From Synechococcus sp. M16.1 (GTDB lineage Bacteria > Cyanobacteriota > Cyanobacteriia > PCC-6307 > Cyanobiaceae): DNA of 64,000 nucleotides. A program made the translations under genes and the position numbers. Numbering within the stretch: position 1 is the stretch's first letter; every line of letters begins with the position of its first letter. The notes below the pieces were generated by a model, which worked only from the letters and a program-made list of their open reading frames with translations, was not told the DNA's origin and made no database searches. Location of the stretch: contig NZ_CP047954.1 in NCBI RefSeq assembly GCF_014279895.1, positions 1,178,001 through 1,242,000 on the forward strand, written 5' to 3'. Positions 1 through 7,690 of the stretch are shown here, piece after piece.

Positions 1-471
1 CGCGACGTAGTCCACCCGATCGGCTTCAGGGCAACCCGGAAACTCACGATCCACACGAGCCCGCAATCGTGTGGAACGCAGAGCCTGATGGGGACTGCCG
101 AGCGTGATCAGGCGATTGCATCGGGCTGCACCGTTGAAACGGCGTCCCAGAAAGGTCTGATCAGCCAGATAGGGCCGCAACATCACCCCGCCGGAGCTGT
201 GACCAATCAACGTGACGCGCCCTGTGGGCGACTGGCTTTGAAGCTCACGCACAGCGGCATCAACGCGATCAAGCAGGCGACGCCAACCGAAGCCCCAGCT
301 GGTGGCCAGCCAATCCAATTTGGACGCAAGCACGATGCGCACCGCAGCGCCGGTTGCCTGATCAATCCAATCAGCGAGGGGGCGATAGGCCTCCTGCGTG
401 ATCAGAAAGCCACCGAAGATGACGACGGGCTGGGTGAGGCGAGACGTGTTGCTCACCGAATCAACGCACAT
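1..471 (-). CDS. Alpha/beta-hydrolase (lipase-like), C-terminus beyond window
   Basis: The 157 visible N-terminal codons read as a class of small cyanobacterial lipase/esterase-like hydrolases. A beta-strand segment QPVVIFGGF is followed by a helical stretch and the nucleophile elbow LIGHSSGGVM (GxSxG, serine at about residue 94), then ITLGSPH, typical of lipases that act on acyl esters. The Asp and His of the triad would lie outside the window. ATG at 471 is used; it overlaps the 3' end of the small upstream gene by 19 nt, suggesting co-transcription. The substrate is not predictable. Confidence 0.8.
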   Translation of the reverse strand, partial: MCVDSVSNTSRLTQPVVIFGGFLITQEAYRPLADWIDQATGAAVRIVLASKLDWLATSWGFGWRRLLDRVDAAVRELQSQSPTGRVTLIGHSSGGVMLRPYLADQTFLGRRFNGAARCNRLITLGSPHQALRSTRLRARVDREFPGCPEADRVDYVA

Positions 472-635
472 TGCGGAGCCTTGATCAGGTCGTAGCCACG
501 CCGAATGCGACTTCCACCAGGTTCAAGAACCGTGCTCAGCTGTTGATCCTCAGACGAAGCCTCAAGAACCACCTGCTGACCGATCAACACGATCCTGAAG
601 CGCCAGGGGAGAAGACCCGGAAGGGTAAAGCTCAT
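453..635 (-). CDS. Small conserved-looking protein, 60 aa
   Basis: ATG 635 has AGGA about 8 nt upstream and opens a 60-residue basic protein beginning MSFTLPGLLPWRFR. It contains a regular beta-type pattern (IVLIGQQVVLEAS) and no cysteines or signal peptide. Its 3' end overlaps the lipase-like gene, so the two are probably translationally coupled. No function recognised. A longer in-frame extension upstream exists but lacks a ribosome-binding site. Confidence 0.55.
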   Translation of the reverse strand: MSFTLPGLLPWRFRIVLIGQQVVLEASSEDQQLSTVLEPGGSRIRRGYDLIKAPQCALIR

Positions 636-713
636 GCAGATCCTGGTTCTCGCCTCACGCTGCCGCAATTCAGAACAACGTCCATCCCTGCAAGGCAAAG
701 GAAAGTCGAGGAA

Positions 714-1370
714 TCAGTAGAGAGGTTTCTCGGCCACGACGGCAAAGAAAGGATCTCCCTTGCCACCGAACAAGCCCATCACACCCTCGGCGCGGGTGTC
801 TTCGGCAACGATCTCCGGCTGGGGCCAGCCCTGGGCCATCAACACCTCAGCGACGTAACGCAGGTGATCACCGTCATCACCGTCGGTCCAGACCTGGGGA
901 GCCTTGGTGAAGAACATTCGATTGGAAAACGCCACGATCACCTGGCCCCGGGGGCGGGTGATCCGCCACAGCTCAGCGGCGATCGGCTCGGGCTGTTGCA
1001 GGTATTGCCAACCGGCAACGATCAAGGTGGCATCGATCGATGCATCCTCAACCGGGAGGGTTTGGTCGCTGTTGAGGTTCTGAACCCAGTGCCGATCCAA
1101 TCGGGGGTTGGCACTCAGCTCCTCAGCATTGAGGCCATGGCCGATGACGTTGTCGTAACTGACATCGTCCGGCAGGTGGCTCACCCAACTGCTCATCAGA
1201 TCCAGCACCTGGGCACAGGGAGGAATGCGCTCGCGGTAGAGGGCCGCCAGCCGAGCACGAAAACCCGCATCCAGATGGTGAACGAAACGCGGCTCGCTGT
1301 AGAAGATCGCGTCGTCGGTGGCATCCAACTTGAAGCGTTGGGAGTCCTTCAGAACAGGAACAACCGTCAT
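714..1370 (-). CDS. SAM-dependent methyltransferase (type 11-like)
   Basis: The 218-aa product has a class I methyltransferase layout. VLDLMSSW (about residues 56-63) is a degenerate motif I that normally binds S-adenosylmethionine. An acidic loop follows, then IDATLIVAGWQYLQQP as motif IV and LWRITRPRGQVIVAFSNR as the post-motif strand. The classic GxGxG of motif I is replaced, so cofactor binding needs testing. ATG 1370 is preceded by an in-frame TTG at 1373. The gene starts 3 nt after the Hli stop, so it is the last gene of a 2005-714 operon. The methyl acceptor is unknown. Confidence 0.75.
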   Translation of the reverse strand: MTVVPVLKDSQRFKLDATDDAIFYSEPRFVHHLDAGFRARLAALYRERIPPCAQVLDLMSSWVSHLPDDVSYDNVIGHGLNAEELSANPRLDRHWVQNLNSDQTLPVEDASIDATLIVAGWQYLQQPEPIAAELWRITRPRGQVIVAFSNRMFFTKAPQVWTDGDDGDHLRYVAEVLMAQGWPQPEIVAEDTRAEGVMGLFGGKGDPFFAVVAEKPLY

Positions 1371-1373
1371 CAA

Positions 1374-1595
1374 TCAACCCAGCTGCAGGTACCAGCGCAG
1401 AGCTGCACCAAGCTGACCCGCGATTCCCAAGCCCGTGGCTTTTTCAAGCACCACGGCAGCCAAGAAACCGAGCATGGCCACCCGGCCATTGAGCCGCTCC
1501 ACATCGGTCAGGGCAGACCGGTTCCAGGGGCGTGCTGTGGTGAGCGACTCGCCGAAGCGTTCCGGTTCCTCGTAACGAAAAGCAGGCCGACTCAT
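1374..1595 (-). CDS. High light-inducible protein (Hli/Scp, CAB-like)
   Basis: The 73-aa protein carries the Hli signature ERLNGRVAMLGFLAAVVLE, a single chlorophyll a/b-binding helix with the conserved Glu, Asn and Arg that ligate chlorophyll. Hlips sit in the thylakoid membrane, bind chlorophyll and carotenoid, and protect photosystem II during light stress. The N-terminal 35 residues are hydrophilic, as usual. Its ATG overlaps the stop of the upstream secreted protein (ATGA), and the methyltransferase follows directly, so it is in a three-gene operon. Confidence 0.93.
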   Translation of the reverse strand: MSRPAFRYEEPERFGESLTTARPWNRSALTDVERLNGRVAMLGFLAAVVLEKATGLGIAGQLGAALRWYLQLG

Positions 1596-2005
1596 CGCAA
1601 TGCGCAGATCCAGCGGACCTTAACCACGGTTCCATCGCGACCGGGGTACACGGTCCAGGCACCATCGGGCTGGCGTTGCTCCAGCTGACCTTTGGCACAG
1701 TTGGCACGCATCGGCAGAACCCGTTGGGTCCACCGGTCCTGGCCAGCGCGCTGAATCAGCAGGCCTGCTTCCACCTCAACGGAACCGTCCACGCTCTGGG
1801 GAGCCCGGATGTATTCAGCCGCCTTGATCGCGGGGGTGTCGAGGGCTTCCATGAAGATCCAGCCGTCGCCGGGAAGCAGATCGCCGCGACGGGATTGCCA
1901 AACCGCCGGCTCCTGCATCGGCTGCCATTCCGCCTGAACAGGCCCTGCGATCAGGGACAGGAGTGAAGCGAGAGCAACGTTGAAGGCCAGAGCAGGGGAG
2001 GCCAT
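1592..2005 (-). CDS. Secreted or periplasmic hypothetical protein, 137 aa
   Basis: Starting at ATG 2005 the protein has a clear signal peptide (MASPALAFNVALASLLSLIA, cleavage likely after VQA). The mature part, about 110 aa, is a beta-rich domain with a few Trp and two Cys (NCAKG, WICALR) that could form a disulfide. It heads an operon with the Hli gene (4-nt overlap). I do not recognise the family. A longer reading frame upstream exists, but only this start gives an N-terminal signal sequence. Confidence 0.7.
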   Translation of the reverse strand: MASPALAFNVALASLLSLIAGPVQAEWQPMQEPAVWQSRRGDLLPGDGWIFMEALDTPAIKAAEYIRAPQSVDGSVEVEAGLLIQRAGQDRWTQRVLPMRANCAKGQLEQRQPDGAWTVYPGRDGTVVKVRWICALR

Positions 2006-2127
2006 GGGCAGCGGGATGCGGGCAGAGAGGTGAGACGGACTGTCGATCGCTTCAAACAACTTTACGAAGCGTTGAAACGCAAACATGAATGAATGGTTAT
2101 GGAATTCCTCAGGGCAGGAGTGCCAGC

Positions 2128-2337
2128 TTGAAACCACTGCTTCATCAGTCCATGGCCAGCATTGCTCAGGGACGGGCTGCCTACACCGTCCGACACAAGA
2201 CATCCAACGGAGAAAAGCTGGAATCCTGCTTCTACGCCACCGATGCCTTTGAGGCCCGTCTGCTGGCCATGGAGTTCAACGCCTATATCCGACAGCACCC
2301 GAACTGCATCGATTCGATCCTCAGGACGGAGGCTTGA
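2128..2337 (+). CDS. Small conserved hypothetical protein
   Basis: The reading frame encodes a soluble protein with the core AAYTVRHKTSNGEKLES and an alpha-helical C-terminus rich in Phe/Tyr. Start choice is uncertain. TTG 2128 has GGAG about 9 nt upstream and gives 69 aa; ATG 2152 gives 61 aa without a clear ribosome site; ATG 2089 gives 82 aa. The 3' end runs into an opposite-strand gene by 17 nt. No function assigned. Confidence 0.55.
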   Translation: MKPLLHQSMASIAQGRAAYTVRHKTSNGEKLESCFYATDAFEARLLAMEFNAYIRQHPNCIDSILRTEA

Positions 2338-2512
2338 GCGGCGCCCGGCGACGCTCCACCTGAACGAAGACCAGCCAGGCCAAGCTGGCGAGCCCCCCTC
2401 CGATCCAATCGCTGCGCAGCAGTTCAACCAGGGCAACGGTGCTGGCCCCGATGCGCAGTCCCCGTAGAAGCAGGTCCGTTATGGGAGGTGTCCGGCGCTT
2501 GTCGCGCTGCAT
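2321..2512 (-). CDS. Small basic protein with one or two hydrophobic segments
   Basis: ATG 2512 opens 63 codons. A basic N-terminus (MQRDKRRTPP) is followed by hydrophobic stretches GASTVALVELL and GGGLASLAWLVFV and a basic tail, consistent with a small membrane protein. It overlaps the preceding plus-strand gene tail-to-tail and lies back to back with the next gene. The coding call rests on composition and the tight fit between neighbours. Confidence 0.4.
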   Translation of the reverse strand: MQRDKRRTPPITDLLLRGLRIGASTVALVELLRSDWIGGGLASLAWLVFVQVERRRAPLKPPS

Positions 2513-2529
2513 GGGCCGACTCCGAAAAG

Positions 2530-3048
2530 ATGGGGGTGTTGCAGAGCCCCATGATCTCAGCCTTGCCTGGTTCTCCTGCCGCAGCTCTTCTGGCGAGGGA
2601 AGACCAGAGCCGCCGTGAGGGCAGCGGCATTCAGATCGAGCAGCTGCCGGGCTGCTGGATGTTGCAGCAGACCTGGACCCGCAGCGGGGATGCACCGGCG
2701 CCCGGCACCGCAACGCTGCTGCGCTGGCTGCAGGCCAGCCTGAGCTTGAGCCGCGGCGACCAGGGCCTGAGCATCGTGAATCAGGTCTGCCTAGCCGGTT
2801 TCCGCTTGCGGTTCAGCGGCCAGGCCCAGCTCAAGGGTTCCAGACCACTGCTGATGTTCAGCTTCACGTCGTTGGAGCTGAGCTGGTCCGATCAGGTACT
2901 GCTGCAGCGAAGCCTGCCGTCACCGGAACCCCAACGCTTGCCCTTCTTTGCCCTGATTGAACTGAACGAGCAGCAGGGAACACTCACAGCGCGGGGGCGG
3001 GGCGGTGGACTGGCCCAGTGGTCCCGCAAGACACCGGAGGCGTCATGA
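2530..3048 (+). CDS. Conserved hypothetical protein, possibly fibrillin/PAP-like
   Basis: The 172-aa product has a beta-barrel-like pattern beginning IQIEQLPGCWMLQQTWTRSG, which resembles the opening 'L.G.W.L.YT' strand of plastid-lipid-associated (fibrillin) proteins. Regular alternating strands and a Gly/Arg-rich C-terminus follow. The fibrillin link is inference only. ATG 2530 is used; ATG 2551 is also possible. The stop overlaps the start of the Nudix gene (ATGA), so the two are coupled. Confidence 0.6.
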   Translation: MGVLQSPMISALPGSPAAALLAREDQSRREGSGIQIEQLPGCWMLQQTWTRSGDAPAPGTATLLRWLQASLSLSRGDQGLSIVNQVCLAGFRLRFSGQAQLKGSRPLLMFSFTSLELSWSDQVLLQRSLPSPEPQRLPFFALIELNEQQGTLTARGRGGGLAQWSRKTPEAS

Positions 3049-3476
3049 AGCCCGCCGTCGCCCTGGCCATGCTCGAGCGGGAAGGCCGATGGCTGCTCCA
3101 ACTGCGCGACGACATCGACTCGATCATTTATCCGGGCCACTGGGGGTTGTTTGGTGGCCATCTCGATCCGGGAGAAACAGCCAGCGAAGCCGTGCACCGC
3201 GAATTGCAGGAGGAGATCGATTGGTCACCCAGCGTGCCGCTCGAACCATGGTTCAGCGATGACAGCGGCAACCGGGTGGCCCACGTGTTCCGCGGAACGC
3301 TCAGCGTGCCCGTGAGCCAACTGCAGTTGAAGGAGGGCCAGGAGATGAAGTTGGTGCCCCTCAGTGATCTGGTGCGTGAGGCCATCTGGAGTGAGCGGCA
3401 GCAGGCGCTCCGGCCTGTCGCTCCGCGCCTGTCGATCGTGATCGATCGGTTGCTGAAGGAGGGCCATGACCACTGA
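3045..3476 (+). CDS. Nudix hydrolase
   Basis: The 143-aa protein has a full Nudix box, GHLDPGETASEAVHRELQEE followed by I, at about residues 41-61. The metal-binding REL-EE glutamates are present. Such enzymes cleave nucleoside diphosphates linked to another moiety, removing damaged or signalling nucleotides in the cytoplasm. The closest pattern is MutT/ADP-ribose-pyrophosphatase-like, but the substrate cannot be read from the sequence. ATG 3045 overlaps the previous stop, and the gene overlaps the ABC ATPase start by 11 nt, so the three genes form an operon. Confidence 0.88.
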   Translation: MKPAVALAMLEREGRWLLQLRDDIDSIIYPGHWGLFGGHLDPGETASEAVHRELQEEIDWSPSVPLEPWFSDDSGNRVAHVFRGTLSVPVSQLQLKEGQEMKLVPLSDLVREAIWSERQQALRPVAPRLSIVIDRLLKEGHDH

Positions 3477-4254
3477 AACCTGGCTCGATCTCCGCAATGT
3501 GGAGGCATGGCTGGGCCATCGGCCGGTGCTGCACAAGCTCAACCTGCTACTGAAACTGCGGCAGTCCACAACGGTGTTAGGGCCCAATGGCGCAGGCAAA
3601 AGCAGCCTGGTGAAACTGATCGACCGCAGCCTGTATCCCATCGTTCGCCCCGACGCTCATCTGCGGTTGTTTGGCAGCGAGACGGTGAACCTCTGGGCGC
3701 TGCGTAGCCGCCTTGGGGTGGTGTCGAGCGACATGGAACAGCGGCTTCACCCCAAAACAGCTGTTGAAGAGGCGGTGGTGAGCAATTTTTTTGGGGCCAC
3801 CCGACTGGGCCGGGATCAGAAGCCCAGTGCGCGGCAATGGGAGCAGGCGCGGGATCTGCTCGATCAACTGCACCTCCACAGCATCCGCGAACGCTGCTGC
3901 GGAGAGCTGTCGGACGGACAGCGGCGCCGCCTGTTGATCGCTCGCGCCCTGGTTCACCAACCCGAGGTGCTGGTGCTGGATGAGCCGAGCCGTACCCTCG
4001 ACCTCCAGGCCTGCCATCAGTTGCTGGCGATCCTGCGGCGCTTGATCCAAACGGGAACCACCGTGGTGCAGGTCACCCATCGGGTGGACACAATCGTTCC
4101 CGAGATGGAACGGGTGCTGTTTCTGGCAGAGGGACGTCTTGTTGGGGATGGAAGCCCACGGGAGATGCTGCGGCCCGCCGAACTGAGTGAACTGTTCAAC
4201 ACCCCGCTCAACGTGGTGGAAGCCCATGGCTTTCGCCAGGTTCTTCCGGGGTAG
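3466..4254 (+). CDS. ABC transporter ATP-binding protein
   Basis: 262 aa with a single ABC ATPase domain: Walker A GPNGAGKSS (about 39-47), a slightly altered signature CGELSDGQRRR, Walker B VLVLDEPS and switch His in VTHRVD. It looks like the stand-alone YlmA/ModF-like class. No permease is next to it, so it may work with a distant partner or as a non-transport ATPase. It overlaps the Nudix gene by 11 nt. The signature has SDGQ rather than SGGQ, a mild deviation. Confidence 0.85.
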   Translation: MTTETWLDLRNVEAWLGHRPVLHKLNLLLKLRQSTTVLGPNGAGKSSLVKLIDRSLYPIVRPDAHLRLFGSETVNLWALRSRLGVVSSDMEQRLHPKTAVEEAVVSNFFGATRLGRDQKPSARQWEQARDLLDQLHLHSIRERCCGELSDGQRRRLLIARALVHQPEVLVLDEPSRTLDLQACHQLLAILRRLIQTGTTVVQVTHRVDTIVPEMERVLFLAEGRLVGDGSPREMLRPAELSELFNTPLNVVEAHGFRQVLPG

Positions 4255-4309
4255 ATCGGTAGGCAGCACCCTGCTCTGCTAGGGATGAGGGCCAGACCAC
4301 GCAATCGCC

Positions 4310-4510
4310 ATGGCAACGGCAGAACAGAAAAAGACCATCACCAAGAAGCGCCTGCAGGAGCTGCGCAACCAGTGCCGTGACCACTACAACGTGGTGGCCG
4401 ATGGTGTTCTGCCCGATGGTGCCGATGTGCGCGTCACCATGGGCAAGCTCCAGGAGCTGATCGAACTGCTGGATGGCAAAGCCAAGTGGGATGACAGCGA
4501 AGCCTCCTGA
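4310..4510 (+). CDS. Small soluble hypothetical protein, 66 aa
   Basis: ATG 4310 gives a Lys- and Glu-rich, mostly helical 66-aa protein starting MATAEQKKTITKKRLQELR. It has a single Cys, no membrane segment and an acidic end. It sits 55 nt after the ABC ATPase and may share its promoter. The family looks cyanobacterial but I cannot name it. Confidence 0.6.
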   Translation: MATAEQKKTITKKRLQELRNQCRDHYNVVADGVLPDGADVRVTMGKLQELIELLDGKAKWDDSEAS

Positions 4511-4679
4511 GCCGTTCCAGAACATGCGGGACGATCTTGATTACCGCGAGCCGTGGGACCAAGACGGTTCCAAGCAAACGTCATCAGATCAGGGTCGTTC
4601 CGCCAGGGACTTTCACTTTCGGGAAGCAGGCGTTCAGCGCTTCAACGACACCTACGACTGGGACGACGACGAGCGCTGA
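4491..4679 (+). CDS. Small acidic hypothetical protein, 62 aa
   Basis: ATG 4491 lies inside the end of the preceding small gene (20-nt overlap). It opens a very hydrophilic product rich in Asp and Arg, ending in DTYDWDDDER, likely disordered. Overlap and same strand suggest translational coupling. No hydrophobic or catalytic motifs. The coding call rests on context and the acidic composition. Confidence 0.45.
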   Translation: MTAKPPEPFQNMRDDLDYREPWDQDGSKQTSSDQGRSARDFHFREAGVQRFNDTYDWDDDER

Positions 4680-4711
4680 TCCACTGATCCAATCATCCAC
4701 ACATCAACTGA

Positions 4712-5536
4712 TCAGAGTCGCCGCAGCACCCCCTGCCCAGGTGCAAGAAGAAAGGCGAGCACGAATTGCGCGGTTTGCGCCAGCACGATGCAACCGGCGG
4801 TGGAGCTGTCGGTCCAGTAGCTGATGAACACCCCCAGCACACTGGAGAGCACGCTGCTGGTGACGGCTAGCAGCGTCATCCGGTCGAACCGATCGGTGAG
4901 CAGATAGGCCGTGGCCCCGGGGGTGACGAGCATCGACACCACCAGGATGATTCCCACGGTCTGCAGACCGGCAACGGCGGCCAGGGAGAGGAGTCCCAAC
5001 AGCATGTAGTGCAGGAGTCCGGTGTTGATCCCGATCGATCGGGCGTGGGTGGGATCGAAGCAGAAGAGCATCAGGTCCCGCCGGAACAGCAGCAGCAGTA
5101 CCAGAACCAGCACCGAAATCACCAGGGTCTGCTGCACATCCCCCGCTGAGATCCCCAGCACATTGCCAAACAGGATGTGGGTGAGATCGATGTTGCTGCG
5201 CGTCTTGGAGACGAGCACGAGCCCCAGAGCGAAGAAACCGGTGAAGACAAGCCCGATGACGGTGTCTTCCTTCACCCTCGACTTCTGCTTCACAAAGCCG
5301 ATGGCGGCAACGGAACCCACACCGAAGACGAACGCCCCCAGGGAGAAGGGCAGGCCCAGGGCATAGGCAACCACCACGCCAGGCAGGACCGCATGGGAGA
5401 CGGCATCACCCATCAACGCCCATCCCTTCAGGGTCATGAAGCAGGACAACAGCCCGCAAACACCCCCAACCAGGGCACTGATCATCAACGCCTTCACCAT
5501 GAAGGCGTGACTGAGGGGTTCCAGCAAAAGCTCCAT
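4712..5536 (-). CDS. mntB: Metal ABC transporter permease (manganese/zinc type, ABC-3)
   Basis: 274 aa with about eight hydrophobic segments and the ABC-3 permease hallmarks (GLLSCFMTLKGWALMGDAVS near the N-terminus, TVGIILVVSMLVTPGATAYL in the middle). It is the membrane channel of the Mn/Zn importer whose ATPase and binding protein lie at 6935-8658 on the same strand. ATG 5536 follows a weak ribosome site; longer upstream frames add only hydrophilic residues. An opposite-strand acyltransferase separates it from the other two subunits, so it must have its own promoter, within the 32-bp divergent gap or inside that gene. Confidence 0.88.
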   Translation of the reverse strand: MELLLEPLSHAFMVKALMISALVGGVCGLLSCFMTLKGWALMGDAVSHAVLPGVVVAYALGLPFSLGAFVFGVGSVAAIGFVKQKSRVKEDTVIGLVFTGFFALGLVLVSKTRSNIDLTHILFGNVLGISAGDVQQTLVISVLVLVLLLLFRRDLMLFCFDPTHARSIGINTGLLHYMLLGLLSLAAVAGLQTVGIILVVSMLVTPGATAYLLTDRFDRMTLLAVTSSVLSSVLGVFISYWTDSSTAGCIVLAQTAQFVLAFLLAPGQGVLRRL

Positions 5537-5568
5537 CGGATCAGTATGGGCGCGCTGCAGTCGGTTCG

Positions 5569-6933
5569 ATGCCTCGCGCCTCCACCCAGAACGCTCGTCC
5601 CGCACTGCGCCGGCTGCCCACCCGTCCCAGCCGGATGGTTCAGGCCGTGGTCAGCCGCCTGCTTCCGCTGCTCTTCCGCAGTCAGGGCCTTGAGCTGAGC
5701 CACCGTGATGCAGCAGAAGCCCTGGCCGAGGCCTTTGCAGCCCAGCACTCGGGGGCCTGCAATCTGCTGATCGCCTTTCGGCACCCCAGCACCCGAGATC
5801 CGGTGGTGATGGCGGATCTGTTCTGGAACGGCATTCCCCAGGCAGCACGGCGACTCAAGCTGCAGCTGCCACGACCCATCCAGCTGCGCTTTCTCTACGA
5901 CCGCGGCATTCCGATCTGGGCTGGCCCGGTGATCGGCTGGCTGTTGCAACGCAGTGGCGGCATCGCCATCCACCGCGGCCGCTTGGATCGCCCAGCGCTG
6001 GCCCAGGCCCGCGGGGCTCTGGCCCAGGGGCGCTACCCGCTGGTGGTGGCACCGGAAGGAGCCACCAACAACCTCTCCGGCGAGATGGCGCCCTTGGAGC
6101 CGGGAGTGGCCCAGCTGGCGTTCTGGGCAGCGGAGGATCTGGAGAAAGCCAACGACGAGCGGCCGCTGGTGGTGTTGCCCATTGGCATTCACTACAGCTG
6201 GAGGCACCCCAACTGGATCGCCCTCGAAGCGCGACTGGCTTGTCTCGAACGCCATCTCGGCATCTCCTCCCCCGACGCCGACTCGGGCAATTCAGAGACC
6301 AGCAGTCGCGACCGGCTGATCCAGATCGGCATGAATCTGCTCAAAGCCCTTGAGCAGCTCGAACGGCTGAAGCCCGATCCAGCTCAGACCTTCAGCGAAC
6401 GGATTGATGCCTACCGCCGGCATGGCCTGGCCAAAGCCGAAACCCATTTCGGCCTGCGTGCCGTCGGCAATCTTCAGGAGCGCTGCCGCCGGATCGAGCA
6501 GGCCGCCTGGGATCGGATCTACCGGGAGGGTGTTGATCAGCTTCCGCCACTGGAGCGGAGCCTGGCGGACTGGGAGGCACGGGAAGCCGACCTCCAACTC
6601 ACCCGCATGCGACTGGTGGAGCATTTCACCAGCGTGAGTGGTCATTACATCAGTGATCGACCCGACTTTGACCGCTTTGCCGAGATGTTGCTGCTGGTGG
6701 AGGAAGCGATCGGCTGGATCGAAGACAAGCCCTGGAAGGGTCAGCCCAGCCTCGGCCCACAACGGGTGGAGGTGCAACTCGGACGAGCCTTGCCCGTGCG
6801 GCCTCGCCTGAATCAGTACCGCAGCAACCGTAGCGAGGCGATGCAAGTGTTCATGCAAGACCTGGAGCAGGCTCTCGTTGCCCTGATGCCCGACGCCTCT
6901 CGGACCATGACGACGGACGCGGGAGAGCTCTGA
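5569..6933 (+). CDS. PlsC-type acyltransferase domain protein
   Basis: 454 aa. The acyltransferase HX4D motif appears as RHPSTRDP (about residues 65-72), followed by a GIAIHRGR block and PEGATNN, which corresponds to the EGTR block of 1-acyl-glycerol-3-phosphate acyltransferases. The enzyme probably moves an acyl group onto a lysophospholipid or related acceptor at the membrane surface. The C-terminal 200 residues are helical and not part of the core domain. It starts 32 nt from divergent mntB and stops 1 nt from convergent mntA, so it looks inserted in the metal-transport operon. Confidence 0.82.
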   Translation: MPRASTQNARPALRRLPTRPSRMVQAVVSRLLPLLFRSQGLELSHRDAAEALAEAFAAQHSGACNLLIAFRHPSTRDPVVMADLFWNGIPQAARRLKLQLPRPIQLRFLYDRGIPIWAGPVIGWLLQRSGGIAIHRGRLDRPALAQARGALAQGRYPLVVAPEGATNNLSGEMAPLEPGVAQLAFWAAEDLEKANDERPLVVLPIGIHYSWRHPNWIALEARLACLERHLGISSPDADSGNSETSSRDRLIQIGMNLLKALEQLERLKPDPAQTFSERIDAYRRHGLAKAETHFGLRAVGNLQERCRRIEQAAWDRIYREGVDQLPPLERSLADWEAREADLQLTRMRLVEHFTSVSGHYISDRPDFDRFAEMLLLVEEAIGWIEDKPWKGQPSLGPQRVEVQLGRALPVRPRLNQYRSNRSEAMQVFMQDLEQALVALMPDASRTMTTDAGEL

Positions 6934-6934
6934 T

Positions 6935-7690
6935 TTAGAACGTCTCCTCCGGGGAGCTGTTGCCCGTCAGCAGATCGGGCGGCACGCCACCGAAAGTCAT
7001 GGCGAGGTTCTCGGGGGTGAACACTTCTGAGGTTTCCCCGTAGGCGAGCACGGTCTTATTGATCAGAACCACCAGATCGCAAAAATCACGAACGTGGCCC
7101 AGGTCGTGGGTGGAGATCAGGATCGTGCGGCCCTCGTCGCGGAACTGAAGAAACAGCTGGGCCATCAGCTGCTCAGTGCGCACATCAACCCCATTAAAGG
7201 GCTCATCCAGCAGCAGCACATCAGCGCGCTGGGCGATGGCTCGAGCCAGGAACGTGCGCTTGCGCTGACCACCGGAGAGAGTCCCAAGGGGACGATCGGC
7301 CAGCTCCAGCAGATCAACCCGCGTCAAGGCGTCCCGCACAGCCACACGATCCGAGCTGCGGGGAATCCGCAACGCATTCATCGCGCCGTAGCGGCCCATC
7401 ATCACCACATCCCACACCGACACGGGGAACTGGGCATCCACCCCTTCGCTCTGGGGCACATAGGCAACCGCTTGATGACGCTGCGCTTCGGCAACGCTGC
7501 TGCCGTTGATCCGGATTCTGCCGCGCGAAGGGCGAACAAACCCAGTGAGAGCCTTGAAGAACGTCGATTTACCGGCACCGTTCATGCCCACCAAACCGCA
7601 GATGCAACCGGCTGGCAGGTGCAGGCTGGCGTCGTACAGGGCAACGGTGCCGTTGTAGTCCACACAGAGCTGGTCGGCCTGAATGCGCAT
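6935..7690 (-). CDS. mntA: Metal ABC transporter ATP-binding protein (Mn/Zn)
   Basis: 251 aa ABC ATPase: Walker A GMNGAGKST (about 35-43), Q-loop YVPQSE, signature LSGGQRKR, Walker B VLLLDEPFNGVD and switch STHDLG. It energises uptake of manganese or zinc together with the permease at 4712 and the binding protein just upstream. Its ATG overlaps the stop of the binding-protein gene by 1 nt (TGATG), so the two are co-translated. Subunit naming follows the cyanobacterial MntCAB system. Confidence 0.9.
   Translation of the reverse strand: MRIQADQLCVDYNGTVALYDASLHLPAGCICGLVGMNGAGKSTFFKALTGFVRPSRGRIRINGSSVAEAQRHQAVAYVPQSEGVDAQFPVSVWDVVMMGRYGAMNALRIPRSSDRVAVRDALTRVDLLELADRPLGTLSGGQRKRTFLARAIAQRADVLLLDEPFNGVDVRTEQLMAQLFLQFRDEGRTILISTHDLGHVRDFCDLVVLINKTVLAYGETSEVFTPENLAMTFGGVPPDLLTGNSSPEETF

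Noticed and set aside
471-1688. Plus-strand open frame of 405 codons
   Set aside because: It is antisense to the methyltransferase, Hli and secreted-protein genes, all of which have family motifs; its own product has no motif and poor composition.
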